Shown: positions 1 through 9,279, counted from the first letter of the stretch. The stretch is 17,417 nt of DNA from Actinomycetota bacterium (GCA_009927375.1 RFNE01000234.1:1-17417); one strand, 5' to 3'. Program-made: numbers and translations. The notes: generated by a model from the sequence alone, not told the origin.

Positions 1-1543
1 TTCAACACACGGCGCAACTTCCACACCATCTGCAACTGCTTACGGTCGAAGAGCAATTCCTCGTGGCGCGTGCTGGAAGCGTCGACGTCGATTGCCGGAT
101 AGATGCGGCGCTCGGCGACCTTGCGGTCGAGGCGAAGCTCCATGTTTCCGGTTCCCTTGAACTCTTCGAAGATCGCATCGTCCATGCGGCTGTTCGTCTC
201 GACGAGGGCCGTGGCGAGGATGGTCAAGCTGCCACCCTCTTCGACGTTGCGCGCCGCACCGAAGAACTTCTTCGGCGGATACAGCGCGCCGGCGTCGATA
301 CCGCCCGACATGATGCGACCGGTGGCCGGAGCTGCGAGGTTGTACGCACGTGACAGACGGGTGATGCCGTCGAGGATGATGACGACGTCCTCGCCCATCT
401 CGACCATGCGCTTGGCCTTCTCGATCGTCAGCTCGGCGACCTGCGTGTGCTCCTCGGACGGACGGTCGAACGTGGAGGCGATGACTTCACCCTTCACCGT
501 GCGACGCATGTCGGTCACTTCCTCGGGACGCTCGTCGATCAACAACACGATCAACTTCACCTCGGGGTGGTTTCGCTCGATGCTCGTGGCGATCGTCTTC
601 ATGATCGTCGTCTTGCCGGCCTTCGGTGGCGACACGATGATGCCGCGCTGACCCTTACCGATTGGTGCGATCAAGTCGATGATGCGTGCGGTCATGTTGG
701 CGGGATCCGCGGGATTCTCGAGCACCAACTTGCTGTCCGGGAACAACGGGGTGAGCTCTTCGAACTTCGGACGGTTCTTCGCCTTCTCGGGCGAGACCCC
801 GTTCACGGTGTTGATCTCGAGCAGTGCCGGGTTCTTTTCGTTGCGGCCTGCAGGCTTGGAGATTCCAGTGACGTAGTCACCCTTGCGCAGACCGAACTGA
901 CGCGTGAGGCGCACCGAGACGTAGGAGTCCTCGCGCGAGGAGAGATAGCCGTTGACGCGGAGGAAGCCGTAGCCCTCGTCGCGAAGGTCGAGGTAACCGG
1001 CAACCGCTACTGGATCGGTGCTGATCGGTTCGTTCGACTCGGTCTCCATCAGTTCGTAGCGATCGTTGCCCTGCGGACCTTCGTCCCCACGACCACGACC
1101 CCGACGACGGTTGCGATTCCTGTTGCGATTGCGATTGTTTCCGTCGAATCCGTCGCGCTGGAAACCCTGGCGATTGTTGCGATCGTTGTTGCGATCACCA
1201 CGATCGTGGTTGCGGTCTCCGCGATCGTTGCGCTGCTGATCCCCCTGGCGCTTGGCCTCGGGTGCGATCGGCGTTCCTTCGTGCTCGGCCAATTCAATCT
1301 CCCAGTCGGCGAGTGGCTCGCCATCGGCACCAAGCGCCGGCGCATCGGACTGACGCGACGCCGGCTTGGCGGTTTCTGTCTTCGGTGCAGGAGCAGCAGG
1401 CTTGGTCTGCTCGAGGATCATGTCGATGAGTTCTTGCTTCTTGGCACGCGATGCGGACTTCACACCGAGGCGCTGGCGATTGCCACCAACTGCTCGCGGT
1501 CCTTTGCTTCAAGTGCTGATTGTTCCAAGGCTCCACTGGCCAT
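1..1543 (-). CDS. rho: Transcription termination factor Rho (3' end cut by the window edge; one frameshift)
   Basis: Rho is the hexameric RNA-dependent ATPase that ends transcription. The first 514 residues are visible; the C-terminus lies left of base 1. Residues 1-45 resemble the Rho N-terminal helical domain. About 95-160 is a low-complexity Asn/Arg/Asp/Gln/Gly-rich insertion, as in actinobacterial Rho. The RNA-binding OB fold follows (GYGFLRVNGYL near 191). The ATPase has Walker A PPKAGKTT near 306-313 and Walker B VVIILDGITR near 387. Start: ATG at 1543, preceded by AGTAGGACCT; an in-frame ATG at 1558 is an alternative. A one-base loss at the GG of 1469-1470 (CC in the gene) breaks the frame between AIASA and GVKSASRAKK; restoring one C gives a continuous protein. 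In mycobacteria rho also follows the threonine genes. Confidence 0.95.
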
Positions 1544-1685
1544 AGGTCCTACTTTCATGGACACTCACAGAGATGTGACGTGCCCTTCAACCGCGAATGC
1601 GTTACGCGAAACTGAGCGCCGCGTGTTGCGGGGGCTTCACTCGGGAATCCGAGCCATCAACAATGATAGCCCTGCTGGTGGGGAC

Positions 1686-3056
1686 TTACAACGCCCTGCG
1701 CTTGGACGCCACGAACCGTTCGACCGTCGCGAGATCGTTGGCCAAATCGGTGGAACGCTCGGGGCGTGTGAACAAGTCAGAAAGGTGTTCCGGCAGGCTC
1801 GGTCGAACCCCAGTTGCCTGCTCGACCGCATCTGGAAACTTCGCTGGGTGGGCCGTCGCAAGCGTGATCGTGGGCATCCCAGACTCGCCACGCGCAAATG
1901 CTGCGGCAAGCCCGACTGCGGTATGTGGGTCGATCAGCATCTTCGTGTCGCCATAGACACGTCGCATCGTTTCGACGGTTTCGTCGTCTGAGCTGCGATG
2001 CGCGCGGTACACGGGCGCGATCCAGCGGTCGAACTGCTCCGCCGACACACCGAAAGTCCCCGACGAACGGAAGTCCTGCAGCTGTGTCTTGGTCGCGGTT
2101 CCATCGCGTCCGTTCATCTCGAACAGCAAGCGTTCGAAGTTCGACGACACCTGGATGTCCATGCTCGGGCTGAGCGTCGGGACGACCGGTCGCATCGACA
2201 TCTCCTTCGATTCGAAGAACCGCGTCAGGATGTCATTCGAGTTTGAGCCCACGATGAGGTGGTGCACGTCGGCACCCATTTCACGAGCGATCCATCCGGC
2301 CAGCACGTTGCCGAAATTGCCCGTCGGCACCGAGAACGACGCGCGACGACCGAGGGTGCGCAGAGCGGTGAAGTAGTAGACGGTTTGGGCCATCACCCTT
2401 GCCCAGTTGATGGAGTTGACCGCCGAGAGGTTGTTGTCCTTCCGGAACGACTCGTCGTTGAACATCGCCTTCACGAGGTCCTGGCAGTCGTCGAAGGTTC
2501 CATCGATCGCCACGCAATGAACGTTCGGCGAGTCGACGGTCGTCATTTGGCGGCGCTGCACCTCACTCACCCGTCCACGTGGATAGAGGATCACGATGTC
2601 GACGTTGTCGCAGTGCTTCACCCCATCGATTGCGGCGCTTCCGGTGTCGCCGCTGGTGGCGCCAACGATCATCACTCGTTCACCGCGCTTGGCAAGGACA
2701 TGGTCGAACAGACGGCCGAGCAGCTGGAGCGCTACGTCCTTGAACGCAAGTGTCGGACCGTGGAACAGCTCGAGGAGATAGTGGTCTGGTGCGACCTCGA
2801 CGAGCGGCGCAACATCTGGATGACGGAACGATGAGTAAGCGGCCTCACACAACGTCCGATAGACGTCGATCGAAATGTCTCCAGCGACGAATGGGTGGGT
2901 GATCGACGCGGCGCACTCGGCGTAAGAAGTTCCTTCGATACGGGCCGTCGGCCAGGTCTCGGGAACGTAGAGACCGCCATCGCTCGCCAGACCCGCGAGC
3001 AATGCACCTTCGAAACCGAGTTTCGGTGCCGATCCCCTCGTCGAAACGTAATTCAT
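1686..3056 (-). CDS. thrC: Threonine synthase
   Basis: This PLP enzyme converts O-phosphohomoserine to threonine and phosphate. The protein has 456 residues, the long form of the family. It opens with the Thr_synth_N pattern MNYVSTRG, with GGLYVPE near residues 27-33. The PLP lysine is K106 in HGPTLAFKD. SGDTGSAA and the phosphate-binding PTGNFGN are also visible. The reading frame is unbroken. The open frame extends 30 codons upstream of the chosen ATG at 3056, but those codons overlap hom and look unlike the family. The gap to the hom stop is 17 bases, so co-transcription with hom is likely. Rho follows after 142 bases. The usual partner thrB is not in this cluster. Confidence 0.95.
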   Translation of the reverse strand: MNYVSTRGSAPKLGFEGALLAGLASDGGLYVPETWPTARIEGTSYAECAASITHPFVAGDISIDVYRTLCEAAYSSFRHPDVAPLVEVAPDHYLLELFHGPTLAFKDVALQLLGRLFDHVLAKRGERVMIVGATSGDTGSAAIDGVKHCDNVDIVILYPRGRVSEVQRRQMTTVDSPNVHCVAIDGTFDDCQDLVKAMFNDESFRKDNNLSAVNSINWARVMAQTVYYFTALRTLGRRASFSVPTGNFGNVLAGWIAREMGADVHHLIVGSNSNDILTRFFESKEMSMRPVVPTLSPSMDIQVSSNFERLLFEMNGRDGTATKTQLQDFRSSGTFGVSAEQFDRWIAPVYRAHRSSDDETVETMRRVYGDTKMLIDPHTAVGLAAAFARGESGMPTITLATAHPAKFPDAVEQATGVRPSLPEHLSDLFTRPERSTDLANDLATVERFVASKRRAL

Positions 3057-3073
3057 GTCGTCGTTCAGAATAA

Positions 3074-4364
3074 TCAGTCGCCGATGACGCGCAGCAGTCC
3101 GCCAACTCGCATCACGACATCGAGCTTGCGCAATTCGGCGATGCATTCCTGGACCGCCGCCTCGCTCGCCTCGTGCGTCAGGAAGACGAGTCGCGCACCG
3201 TTGCCGATTCCATCCTGTTCGGCCGCACGAATGCTCACGTCATGGCGCGCGAAGATGCCGGTGACGGCATGGAGAACGCCGGGTCGATCAGTCACTTCGA
3301 GTGGCAACAAGTACTCGCCCCGCAGCGACGACATCGGTCGCAGATTGGACTTGGCGAGCACTCCTAGGACGCATGCGCACCCTTGTTCAAGTTGACCGAC
3401 GCGTCGATCACATCACCAAGAACAGAACTTGCCGTCGGTTCCCACCCGCTCCACGCCCATAGAACATGAGCGACCCCGACGCCGCGCCGTCGACGACGAC
3501 GGCGTTGAAACTGTCTCGCACCGAGGCGAGCGGATGGTGGTGCGGGACCATTGCCGGATGCACACGAACAAGCACGGATCCTGTGGCGTCGATCTCGGCG
3601 ATCGCCAGCAACTTGACTGCGTACCCCAACCTGTTTGCGATCGCGATGTCGGCAGGAGTGATGGCGCTGATTCCCTCGCTGAAGACGTCGCTCGCGACCA
3701 CGTTCTGGCCGAAGGCGATGCTTGCGATGATCGACAACTTGGCTGCTGCGTCGTGCCCTTCGACGTCGGCCGTCGGATCGGCCTCGGCGTAACCCAGCTT
3801 CTGCGCTCCGGCGAGTGCATCGCCGTACGTCATCGACTCTTCGGTCATCTTGGTGAGGATGTAGTTGGTCGTTCCGTTGACGATGCCGAGCACCCTCGTG
3901 ATCGGCTCACCGCGCAGACTCTCGCGCAGCGGACGGATTAGCGGGATTCCACCGCACACCGCAGCTTCGAACAACAGGTCGATACCGGACGCGTCCGCCG
4001 CAGTGAAGAGTTCGACTCCGTGGGTCGCAAGCAGCGCCTTGTTCGCCGTGATCACCGGCTTGCCATTGGCCAATGCCTGCAGGATCAATCGACGGGCATC
4101 GTCCACGCCGCCCATCACCTCGACGACCACGTCGATCGTCGGGTCATTCACGACGAAGTCGGCATCCGTGGTCAGCAAGTCGGCGACACGGGACGATTTG
4201 TGTGCCGAGACGTTGCGCACCGCGACACGGGCGATCTCGAGCTGGACGCCACTTCGCGCCGCGATGGTTGGCGCCTGCTTTGCGACAAGGTCGACGAACG
4301 CCGAGCCCACGGTTCCGTGTCCGAGCACGCCCACACGAATGCGCTGTGCCGTCATGGCATTCAC
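3074..4364 (-). CDS. hom: Homoserine dehydrogenase (two frameshifts)
   Basis: Homoserine dehydrogenase reduces aspartate semialdehyde to homoserine with NAD(P)H. The N-terminal Rossmann motif is VGVLGHGTVGSAF near residues 11-23. The catalytic-domain signatures VCGGIPLIRPLRESL, GIVNGTTNYILTKM, EADPTADVEGHDAAAK and FYGRGAGG are present. The C-terminus is a regulatory ACT domain starting around EYLLPLEVTDRPGVLH. The frame is broken twice, by one missing base near GG 3437-3438 and one near GG 3367-3368. The pieces join as GRGAGG-NPTASSVLGDVIDA and NLNKGAHAS-LGVLAKSNLRP, giving about 430 residues, the normal length. The start is GTG at 4364 or ATG at 4355; neither has a clear ribosome site. It begins 8 bases after the lysA stop. 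Confidence 0.93.
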
Positions 4365-4372
4365 GCTATTGG

Positions 4373-5649
4373 CTATTCAGCGACATCAGCCCGAACGAGA
4401 TCTTCGAACGTCTCCCGACGAACCACCAATCGAGCCCCACCAGAGCGCACGAAGACCACCGGAGGACGTGTGACCTTGTTGTAGTTCGAACCCATCGAGT
4501 GGCCGTATGCACCGGTCACCGGCGTGACGAGCAAGTCGCCAACGACGAGGTCAGCGGGAACTTCCGTTTCGGAGATCAAGATGTCGCCGGATTCGCAATG
4601 TTTGCCAACGACGCGGACAGGCTTCGTTCGCGCGGAATTCGTGCGTGTCGGAACGAACGCTTCGTATCCACTCCCGTAGAGCACGGGACGCGGATTGTCG
4701 CTCATTCCACCGTCGACTGATACATAGGTGCGCACGCCGGGGATCTCTTTGATCGTGCCGACGCGATACACCGTCACTGCTGCGGAGGCGACGATCGATC
4801 GACCGGGTTCGACGAACACCTTCGTCGGTTTCTGCAATCCCGACGCTGCGTCCAGCAGGTGTCGTGACCAATCGGTGATCGACGGGGCGCGCTCATCGCC
4901 GACGTAAGCGACGCCGAGCCCACCGCCGAACGTCACTTCCTCCACCCCGAGCTCATTTGCCAGGTCAACCATCAGTCGAGCGGCGTGCGTGAAGTTCTCG
5001 ACCGCAAACACATTCGATCCGATGTGACAGTGAATGCCGACGAACCGCATCTTCTTCGACGCGCCAGCGATCCCAGCGGCACGCCTCGCGTCTCCGTTCC
5101 CGAGGTTGAACCCGAACTTGGAGTCGTCTTGCCCCGTCGAGATGTATTCATGTGTGTGCACGTACACGCCAGGTGTGATGCGGAGTTGCACACGCGGCGC
5201 GGTCAGCCCCTCGTCGACGAGTGATTCGATGCGCGCCAGTTCGTCGAAGCTGTCCACCACGATGTGCCGGACACCTGCCGTCATCGCCATCCGCAATTCG
5301 TCGACGCTCTTGTTGTTGCCGTGCAGCACGCAATGATCCGCCGGGACCCCGGCGTGGAGTGCAACGAACAGCTCCCCGCCCGTGGCCACGTCGAGGAGCA
5401 GACCCTCATCGTGGACGAGTTTGGCCATCGCAGTGCAGAGAAACGCCTTGCTCGCGTAGATCACCGAGTCACGACCGAATGCAGTGACCGCTTCGTGGCA
5501 ACGTGCACGCAGGTGATCTTCGTCGTAGACGAAGACCGGCGTGCCGTACTGCTCCGCAATCGTGGTTAGTGAAACCCCGCGATCGAAAGGTTGCCCGATT
5601 CATCGATGGCGGCATTGTCGGGCAGGAGGTGTGGAGAAATCGGCTTCAC
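4373..5649 (-). CDS. lysA: Diaminopimelate decarboxylase (one frameshift near the N-terminus)
   Basis: LysA is the last step of lysine synthesis: a PLP fold-type III enzyme decarboxylating meso-diaminopimelate. Visible motifs are the PLP lysine in VIYASKAFL, HCHIGSNVF, the glycine-rich FGGGLGV, VEPGRSIVA, and the substrate-binding GGMSDNPRP and CESGDIL. The frame carrying these is open only downstream of 5464. One G missing from the run complementary to CCCC at 5575-5578 hides the start. Restoring it gives the N-terminus HLLPDNAAIDESGNL followed by YGTPVFVYDEDHLR. The start is then GTG at 5649, overlapping the argS stop in a GTGA 4-base overlap, which indicates translational coupling. The repaired length is about 425 residues, typical for LysA. 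Confidence 0.94.
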
Positions 5650-7376
5650 ATCTGCTCCGGTGCTTCGATTCCGAGAAGGTCAAGCCCCTGCTGCATCACC
5701 CGTGCAGTGAGGTCGCAGAGTGCGAGCCGACTCTGTCGGATCTGTTCGTTGTCGGCCTTCAATACCGGGCACTGCTCGTAGAACGAAGAGAACTCACTCG
5801 CAAGTTCGTAGAGATAGGTGCACAGCCGGTGCGGTGCGTACTTGTCGAGCGCGTCCCACACGGCCGTGTCGAACTGCAAGAGACGCATCGCAAGAGCTCG
5901 CTCGCTCTCATGTCCGAGTGTCGGCGTGACGGTTCGAACCGACGTGCGGTCGATCTCTGCACGACGAAAGATGCTGCAAATTCTCGCGTGGGCATATTGG
6001 AGGTACGGCGCCGTGTTTCCATCGAAGGAGAGCATCCGGTCCCAGTCGAAGACGTAGTCCTTGATGCGGTCAGTGGAGAGGTCCGCGTACTTGACCGATC
6101 CAATTCCGACTTGTCGTGCGACGGTCGCCTGTTCCTCGCTCGACAGCCCTCCGTTCTTCTCTCGAACTGCGTTCGCTGCACGTTCGACCGCTTCGGCCAA
6201 CAACGCATCGAGTTTCACGGTCTCGCCGCTTCGGCTCTTCAACATCTTGCGATCCGAGCCCAACACACTGCCGAAGGCGACGTGCACCATCGCGTCATCA
6301 TCCTTCAGCCATCCGGACGACCGCGCAACCGACTTGATCATCTCGAGGTGCTGTGCCTGCGGAGAACCGACGACGTAGACGAGCACGTCGCATCCGATGC
6401 GCTCCACCCTGTCGATCACGCACGCGAGGTCGCTCGTTGCATAGTTATAGCCACCGTCGGTCTTGCGAATGATGAGCGGAAGTGGCTCGTTGTCGCGGTT
6501 CACGAATCCTTCAGGGAAGACGACGTCAGCGCCGTCACTGCGCACGAGCGCGCCTGACTTCTCGAGGCGTTCGACAACCTTCGGAAGCAAGGTGTTGTAC
6601 GCGCTCTCGCCCATCAAATCGTCATGCGTGAGCAGGACGCCGAGCGTCTTGTACACGCGATCGAAGTACGCCATGCTCTCGGCGACCAGCAGCTTCCACA
6701 GGCGCAACGTCTCCGCGTCGCCACCCTGCAACTTGACGACACGTTGACGTGCGCGCTCTTTGAAACTGTCGTCGGCCTCGAACTTCATCCGGGCCTGCTT
6801 GTAGAACGAGTCGAGATCCCGACGGACAATTCCTCCGCGGCCGCAATCTCGCCGAGATCGATGAGGTGCTCGATCAACATGCCGAACGGTGTCCCCCAGT
6901 CGCCGACGTGGTTCTCTCGCACGACTCGATTGCCAACGAAAGTGAGCAGCCTGACGATCGCATCACCGATGATCGTGCTGCGGAGGTGACCGACATGCAT
7001 TTCCTTGGCGACGTTCGGCGCCGAGTAGTCGACGACGTAGGTGCGGGACTTCTCGACCGTGCGCACGCCGAGACGCTCATCGCGCATCGCCGATGCCAAC
7101 TCCCGTGCGAGAAACTCAGGGGGAAAACGTGAGATTGATGAAGCCCGGTCCGCCGATCTCGGTGGCCGAGCACATCGCCGAAAGATCGGCGAGCGACAAC
7201 ACCTGTTGGGCGATTTCCCGCGGCTGTTTGCCGAGTGTCTTGGCTACTGCGAGCGAACCATTCACCTGCGCGTCGGCTCGGTCGCTACGACGCACGACGG
7301 GATCGGCATGACCACCAGCAAGGGCGTCGAACGTCGGCTGCAAGAACCGTGCAACGGTGATCAACGGGTCGGCCAT
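5646..7376 (-). CDS. argS: Arginyl-tRNA synthetase (two frameshifts)
   Basis: This class I synthetase charges tRNA-Arg. Residues 1-100 form the N-terminal Add-1 domain (GGPGFINLTFSP). The HIGH signature appears as NVAKEMHVGHLRSTIIGD. KMLKSRSGETVKL sits where the KMSKS loop is expected. The C-terminal DALR anticodon-binding region starts at YAHARICSIFRRAE. Two frame breaks split the gene: one extra G in GGGGG 7117-7121 (join FSP-EFLARELASAM) and one missing base at CCC 6818-6820 (join LSVG-DLDSFYKQAR). The repaired protein has about 576 residues. ATG at 7376 is preceded by GGAAG four bases upstream, preferable to the ATG at 7403. It is the first gene of the minus-strand cluster, divergent from tRNA-Arg. 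Confidence 0.94.
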
Positions 7377-7420
7377 GTGTCTTCCATTGTTGCCGACAGG
7401 CACCCGCAGACGGCGCCCTG

Positions 7421-7426
7421 ATTATC
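7421..7426 (-). promoter_or_regulatory. Possible -10 element of the argS operon
   Basis: Read on the minus strand this is GATAAT, five of six matches to TATAAT, about 45 bases upstream of the argS ATG. It lies in the 73-base spacer shared with the divergent tRNA gene. No convincing -35 is visible. Confidence 0.3.
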
Positions 7427-7433
7427 GCGCGGA

Positions 7434-7439
7434 TAGCCT
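7434..7439 (+). promoter_or_regulatory. Possible -10 element of tRNA-Arg
   Basis: TAGCCT fits the actinobacterial TANNNT -10 pattern and lies 10 bases before the mature tRNA 5' end, which would give a leader of only a few bases. The -35 is not recognisable. Confidence 0.3.
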
Positions 7440-7449
7440 CACTGGACAG

Positions 7450-7522
7450 GCCCTCGTAGCTCAGCGGATAGAGCGTCGGTTTCCGGAACCGCAGGTCGGA
7501 GGTTCAAGTCCTTCCGAGGGCG
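7450..7522 (+). tRNA. tRNA-Arg, anticodon CCG
   Basis: The 73-base gene folds as a cloverleaf. The acceptor stem is GCCCTCG/CGAGGGC with seven perfect pairs and discriminator G. The D-arm stem is GCTC/GAGC. The anticodon loop TTCCGGA has CCG at positions 34-36 and reads CGG codons. The T arm is GGAGG/CCTTC around the loop TTCAAGT. The anticodon stem TCGGT/ACCGC has one T-C mismatch at its base, and the T stem has one G-T pair. CCA is not encoded. It sits divergently beside argS, the enzyme that charges it, and ends five bases before the yqeY stop on the other strand. Confidence 0.95.
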
Positions 7523-7527
7523 CTGAT

Positions 7528-7992
7528 TCAGTTGCCGAGCGCAGCCTTCACGAGCGCGGCAATCTTTCCACCGTCTGCTCCCGAGCCAACTCGTTCACGC
7601 ACCGCCTTCACCACTGCGCCCATCGCCTTGCCACCCGTCGCACCAGACGCCGCTGCTTTGGCCACCTCTTCATCCACGATCTTGCGGACGTCGTCGTCGG
7701 ACATCGCTGCGGGGAGATACGCCTCGATGATCGAGAGTTCCGATCGCTCCTTTGCTGCAGCTTCGGTGCGCCCCGCATCGGCATAGATCTGCGCCGACTC
7801 AGCACGCTTCTTCGCCTCTGCACGCAGCACGGCAATCGTCTGGTCGTCGGAGAGCACGATGGCCTCGTCACCGGCAACCTCGGCATTCTGGATCGCAGAT
7901 TTGAGCATGCGCAGCGTGGAGACTTTCGTCTCCTCGCGTGCCTTCATTGCGGTAGCGAGGTCGCTTTCGATGCGTTCTTTGAGGCTGGTCAC
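7528..7992 (-). CDS. yqeY: GatB/YqeY domain protein
   Basis: A small soluble protein of the YqeY family, about 154 residues from the GTG at 7992. The family shares its fold with the tRNA-binding tail of GatB, the amidotransferase subunit; its cellular role is not firmly established. Typical features are the opening SLKERIESDLATAMKAREE, TLRMLKSAIQNAEV, the E/A-rich helix with ELSIIEAYLPAAMSDD, and the C-terminal GKAMGAVVKAVRERV with GGKIAALVKAAL. The frame is open up to an ATG at 8031, but the extra 13 residues are unlike the family. GTG 7992 directly follows GGAGGG, too close for a normal ribosome site, so the start is uncertain. It is convergent with tRNA-Arg and divergent from the DsbB-like gene. 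Confidence 0.9.
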   Translation of the reverse strand: MTSLKERIESDLATAMKAREETKVSTLRMLKSAIQNAEVAGDEAIVLSDDQTIAVLRAEAKKRAESAQIYADAGRTEAAAKERSELSIIEAYLPAAMSDDDVRKIVDEEVAKAAASGATGGKAMGAVVKAVRERVGSGADGGKIAALVKAALGN

Positions 7993-8037
7993 CCCTCCAT
8001 TCTGCCCCACCGACGCCACGGCAACCGTCAACGTCCA

Positions 8038-8043
8038 TACACT
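8038..8043 (+). promoter_or_regulatory. Probable -10 element of the dsbB-like gene, suggesting a leaderless mRNA
   Basis: TACACT (TANNNT) ends eight bases before the ATG at 8052. No Shine-Dalgarno sequence is present between them. The same geometry recurs before znuA, ogt, the antiporter gene and the frhB-like gene. Confidence 0.45.
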
Positions 8044-8051
8044 GACTGACG

Positions 8052-8584
8052 ATGAACAACGAGACCTTCGAGCTGTTCTTTGCCATGCTCAGCGTCGCGA
8101 CGCTTGCGGGAACGATCGTCATCCTCATGGCGCGAACCGTCTTTCGGTCCAGCAACGCGGGCGTTGCCCTCATCGATGGCTTCCGACCGTTTGCTCGCCC
8201 ACTTTCTGCCGCGATCGCGACGACGTGCATGCTCGGCAGTCTGTACTTCTCCGAGATCGTCAACTACAAGCCATGTCGGTTGTGCTGGATGCAACGTGGT
8301 GCGATGTATCCGCTCGCGATCATGCTCGTCATCTTCACCGTGTTGAAGACCCCCGGATCGGGCGCATCGTCGTGCCCATCGCCGCAATCGGGTCGTGCAT
8401 CTCGATGTACCACTGGCTGCTCGAGCGCTTCCCGGACAACCTCGATTCGGGCGTGTGTTCAAAGGACGTTCCCTGCGAGTTCGTGTGGTTCGAACTGTTC
8501 GGTTTCGTGACCTTGCCGTTCATGGCACTCACCGGCTTCCTGGCAATTATCGTGTTCAATACCCTTCCCTCACCGACGGAGTAG
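8052..8584 (+). CDS. DsbB/BdbC-like thiol-disulfide oxidoreductase (one frameshift)
   Basis: A four-helix membrane protein of the DsbB family, which reoxidises a thioredoxin-fold partner and passes electrons to quinone. The repaired length is 177 residues. The first cysteine pair is C75-x-x-C78 in YKPCRLCWMQRG, a strongly conserved DsbB/BdbC signature. The second pair is C136 and C142 in the loop GVCSKDVPCEF. Hydrophobic segments lie near 8-28, 52-70, 85-120 and 145-170. One C is missing from the run 8350-8354; adding it joins VFTVLKT to PRIGRIVVPIAAIG. The stop lies two bases before the ATG of the thioredoxin-like gene, so they are surely co-transcribed. I read them as an oxidative-folding pair. 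Confidence 0.88.
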
Positions 8585-8586
8585 TC

Positions 8587-9222
8587 ATGGCCAACAATTC
8601 ACGCGGACGAAACACCCAAGCCACCTGGATCATCGGAGCCGTCATCGGCGTCGTGATCGCAGTCGCGGCAATCGTTGCAATCTCCTCGACGGGTGGGAAA
8701 GAAACGACGTCCGACCTCCAGCAGTTCGGCACGATCGAAGTCGTCGGCGATCCACTCCCGCAATTCACTTCGGAAGAGGGCGACACGGCAGTTGGGATGA
8801 TGGCCCCGGTCGTCAATGGGACCGGATTCTCTGGAAATGCGATCTCCACCTCGCACGGAACACCGATGTTGATCGTGTTCCTCGCCCACTGGTGCCCTCA
8901 CTGCCAACGCGAAGTTCCGCTCCTCGTCGAGTGGGAGAAGTCGGGCGCAGTTCCAGCCGGAATCGATGTGATTGCGATCGCCACGGGAACCGACCCTGCG
9001 AATCCCAACTACCCACCGAGCGATTGGCTCGCGCGTGAGCAGTTCCCCGCGCTGTGGCCAGTGATGACGGACAGCAAGTCGTTCGAAGCCGCCGAGGCAT
9101 ACGGTCTGCAGGGCTACCCGTACTTCGTGCTCGTCGGTGCAGACGGCAAGGTCGCCAAGCGCATGAGTGGCGAGATCCCGATGGACCAACTGACCCAGGA
9201 GATCCAAGCCGTCCTCGGCTGA
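8587..9222 (+). CDS. Membrane-anchored thioredoxin-fold protein with CPHC active site (TlpA/DsbA-like)
   Basis: The protein has 211 residues. Residues 13-33 form one N-terminal membrane segment after a basic, polar start, so the catalytic domain should face outside. The thioredoxin fold spans about 58-211: active site C103-P-H-C106 in AHWCPHCQREVPLL, and the cis-proline P178 in GYPYFVLVGADGK. The domain architecture is that of the TlpA/ResA group, but CPHC is the dipeptide arrangement of the oxidase DsbA. With the DsbB-like gene immediately upstream, an oxidative role in disulfide formation is more likely than cytochrome c maturation; that is an inference. The ATG at 8587 follows the preceding stop by two bases. 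Confidence 0.85.
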   Translation: MANNSRGRNTQATWIIGAVIGVVIAVAAIVAISSTGGKETTSDLQQFGTIEVVGDPLPQFTSEEGDTAVGMMAPVVNGTGFSGNAISTSHGTPMLIVFLAHWCPHCQREVPLLVEWEKSGAVPAGIDVIAIATGTDPANPNYPPSDWLAREQFPALWPVMTDSKSFEAAEAYGLQGYPYFVLVGADGKVAKRMSGEIPMDQLTQEIQAVLG

Positions 9223-9236
9223 TGTCTCAGCGCGGG

Positions 9237-9263
9237 TGAAAATGAGAATCATTCTCATTTTCA
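9237..9263 (+). promoter_or_regulatory. Fur-family operator, most likely a Zur box, of znuABC
   Basis: A perfect 27-base palindrome: left arm TGAAAATGAGAAT, centre C at 9250, right arm the exact reverse complement. A 7-1-7 inner core TGAGAAT-C-ATTCTCA matches the general Fur-family pattern, and the TGAAAATG/CATTTTCA flanks match actinobacterial Zur boxes. It ends four bases before a -10-like hexamer and 16 bases before the znuA GTG, so a bound repressor would cover the -35 region. Its place before zinc uptake genes argues for Zur rather than iron-sensing Fur. No regulator gene is in the window. Confidence 0.88.
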
Positions 9264-9267
9264 TTGG

Positions 9268-9273
9268 TAAAGT
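9268..9273 (+). promoter_or_regulatory. Probable -10 element of znuABC
   Basis: TAAAGT fits TANNNT and ends six bases before the znuA GTG at 9280, which predicts a leaderless transcript. The -35 would lie inside the Zur-type palindrome. Confidence 0.5.
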
Positions 9274-9279
9274 GAACTG

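Noticed and set aside
1640..1653. Inverted repeat CTCGG-GAAT-CCGAG between thrC and rho as a terminator or attenuator
   Set aside because: The stem is only five pairs with no U-tract, and such short repeats arise by chance at this GC content.
447..1991. A 514-codon plus-strand open frame
   Set aside because: It is antisense to rho and the thrC end; the translation has no family resemblance, while the minus strand gives an unmistakable Rho. High-GC third positions create such long shadow frames.
3074..3361. A free-standing 95-residue ACT-domain protein between hom and thrC
   Set aside because: It is the C-terminal ACT domain of homoserine dehydrogenase, separated only by the two one-base losses at 3367 and 3437.
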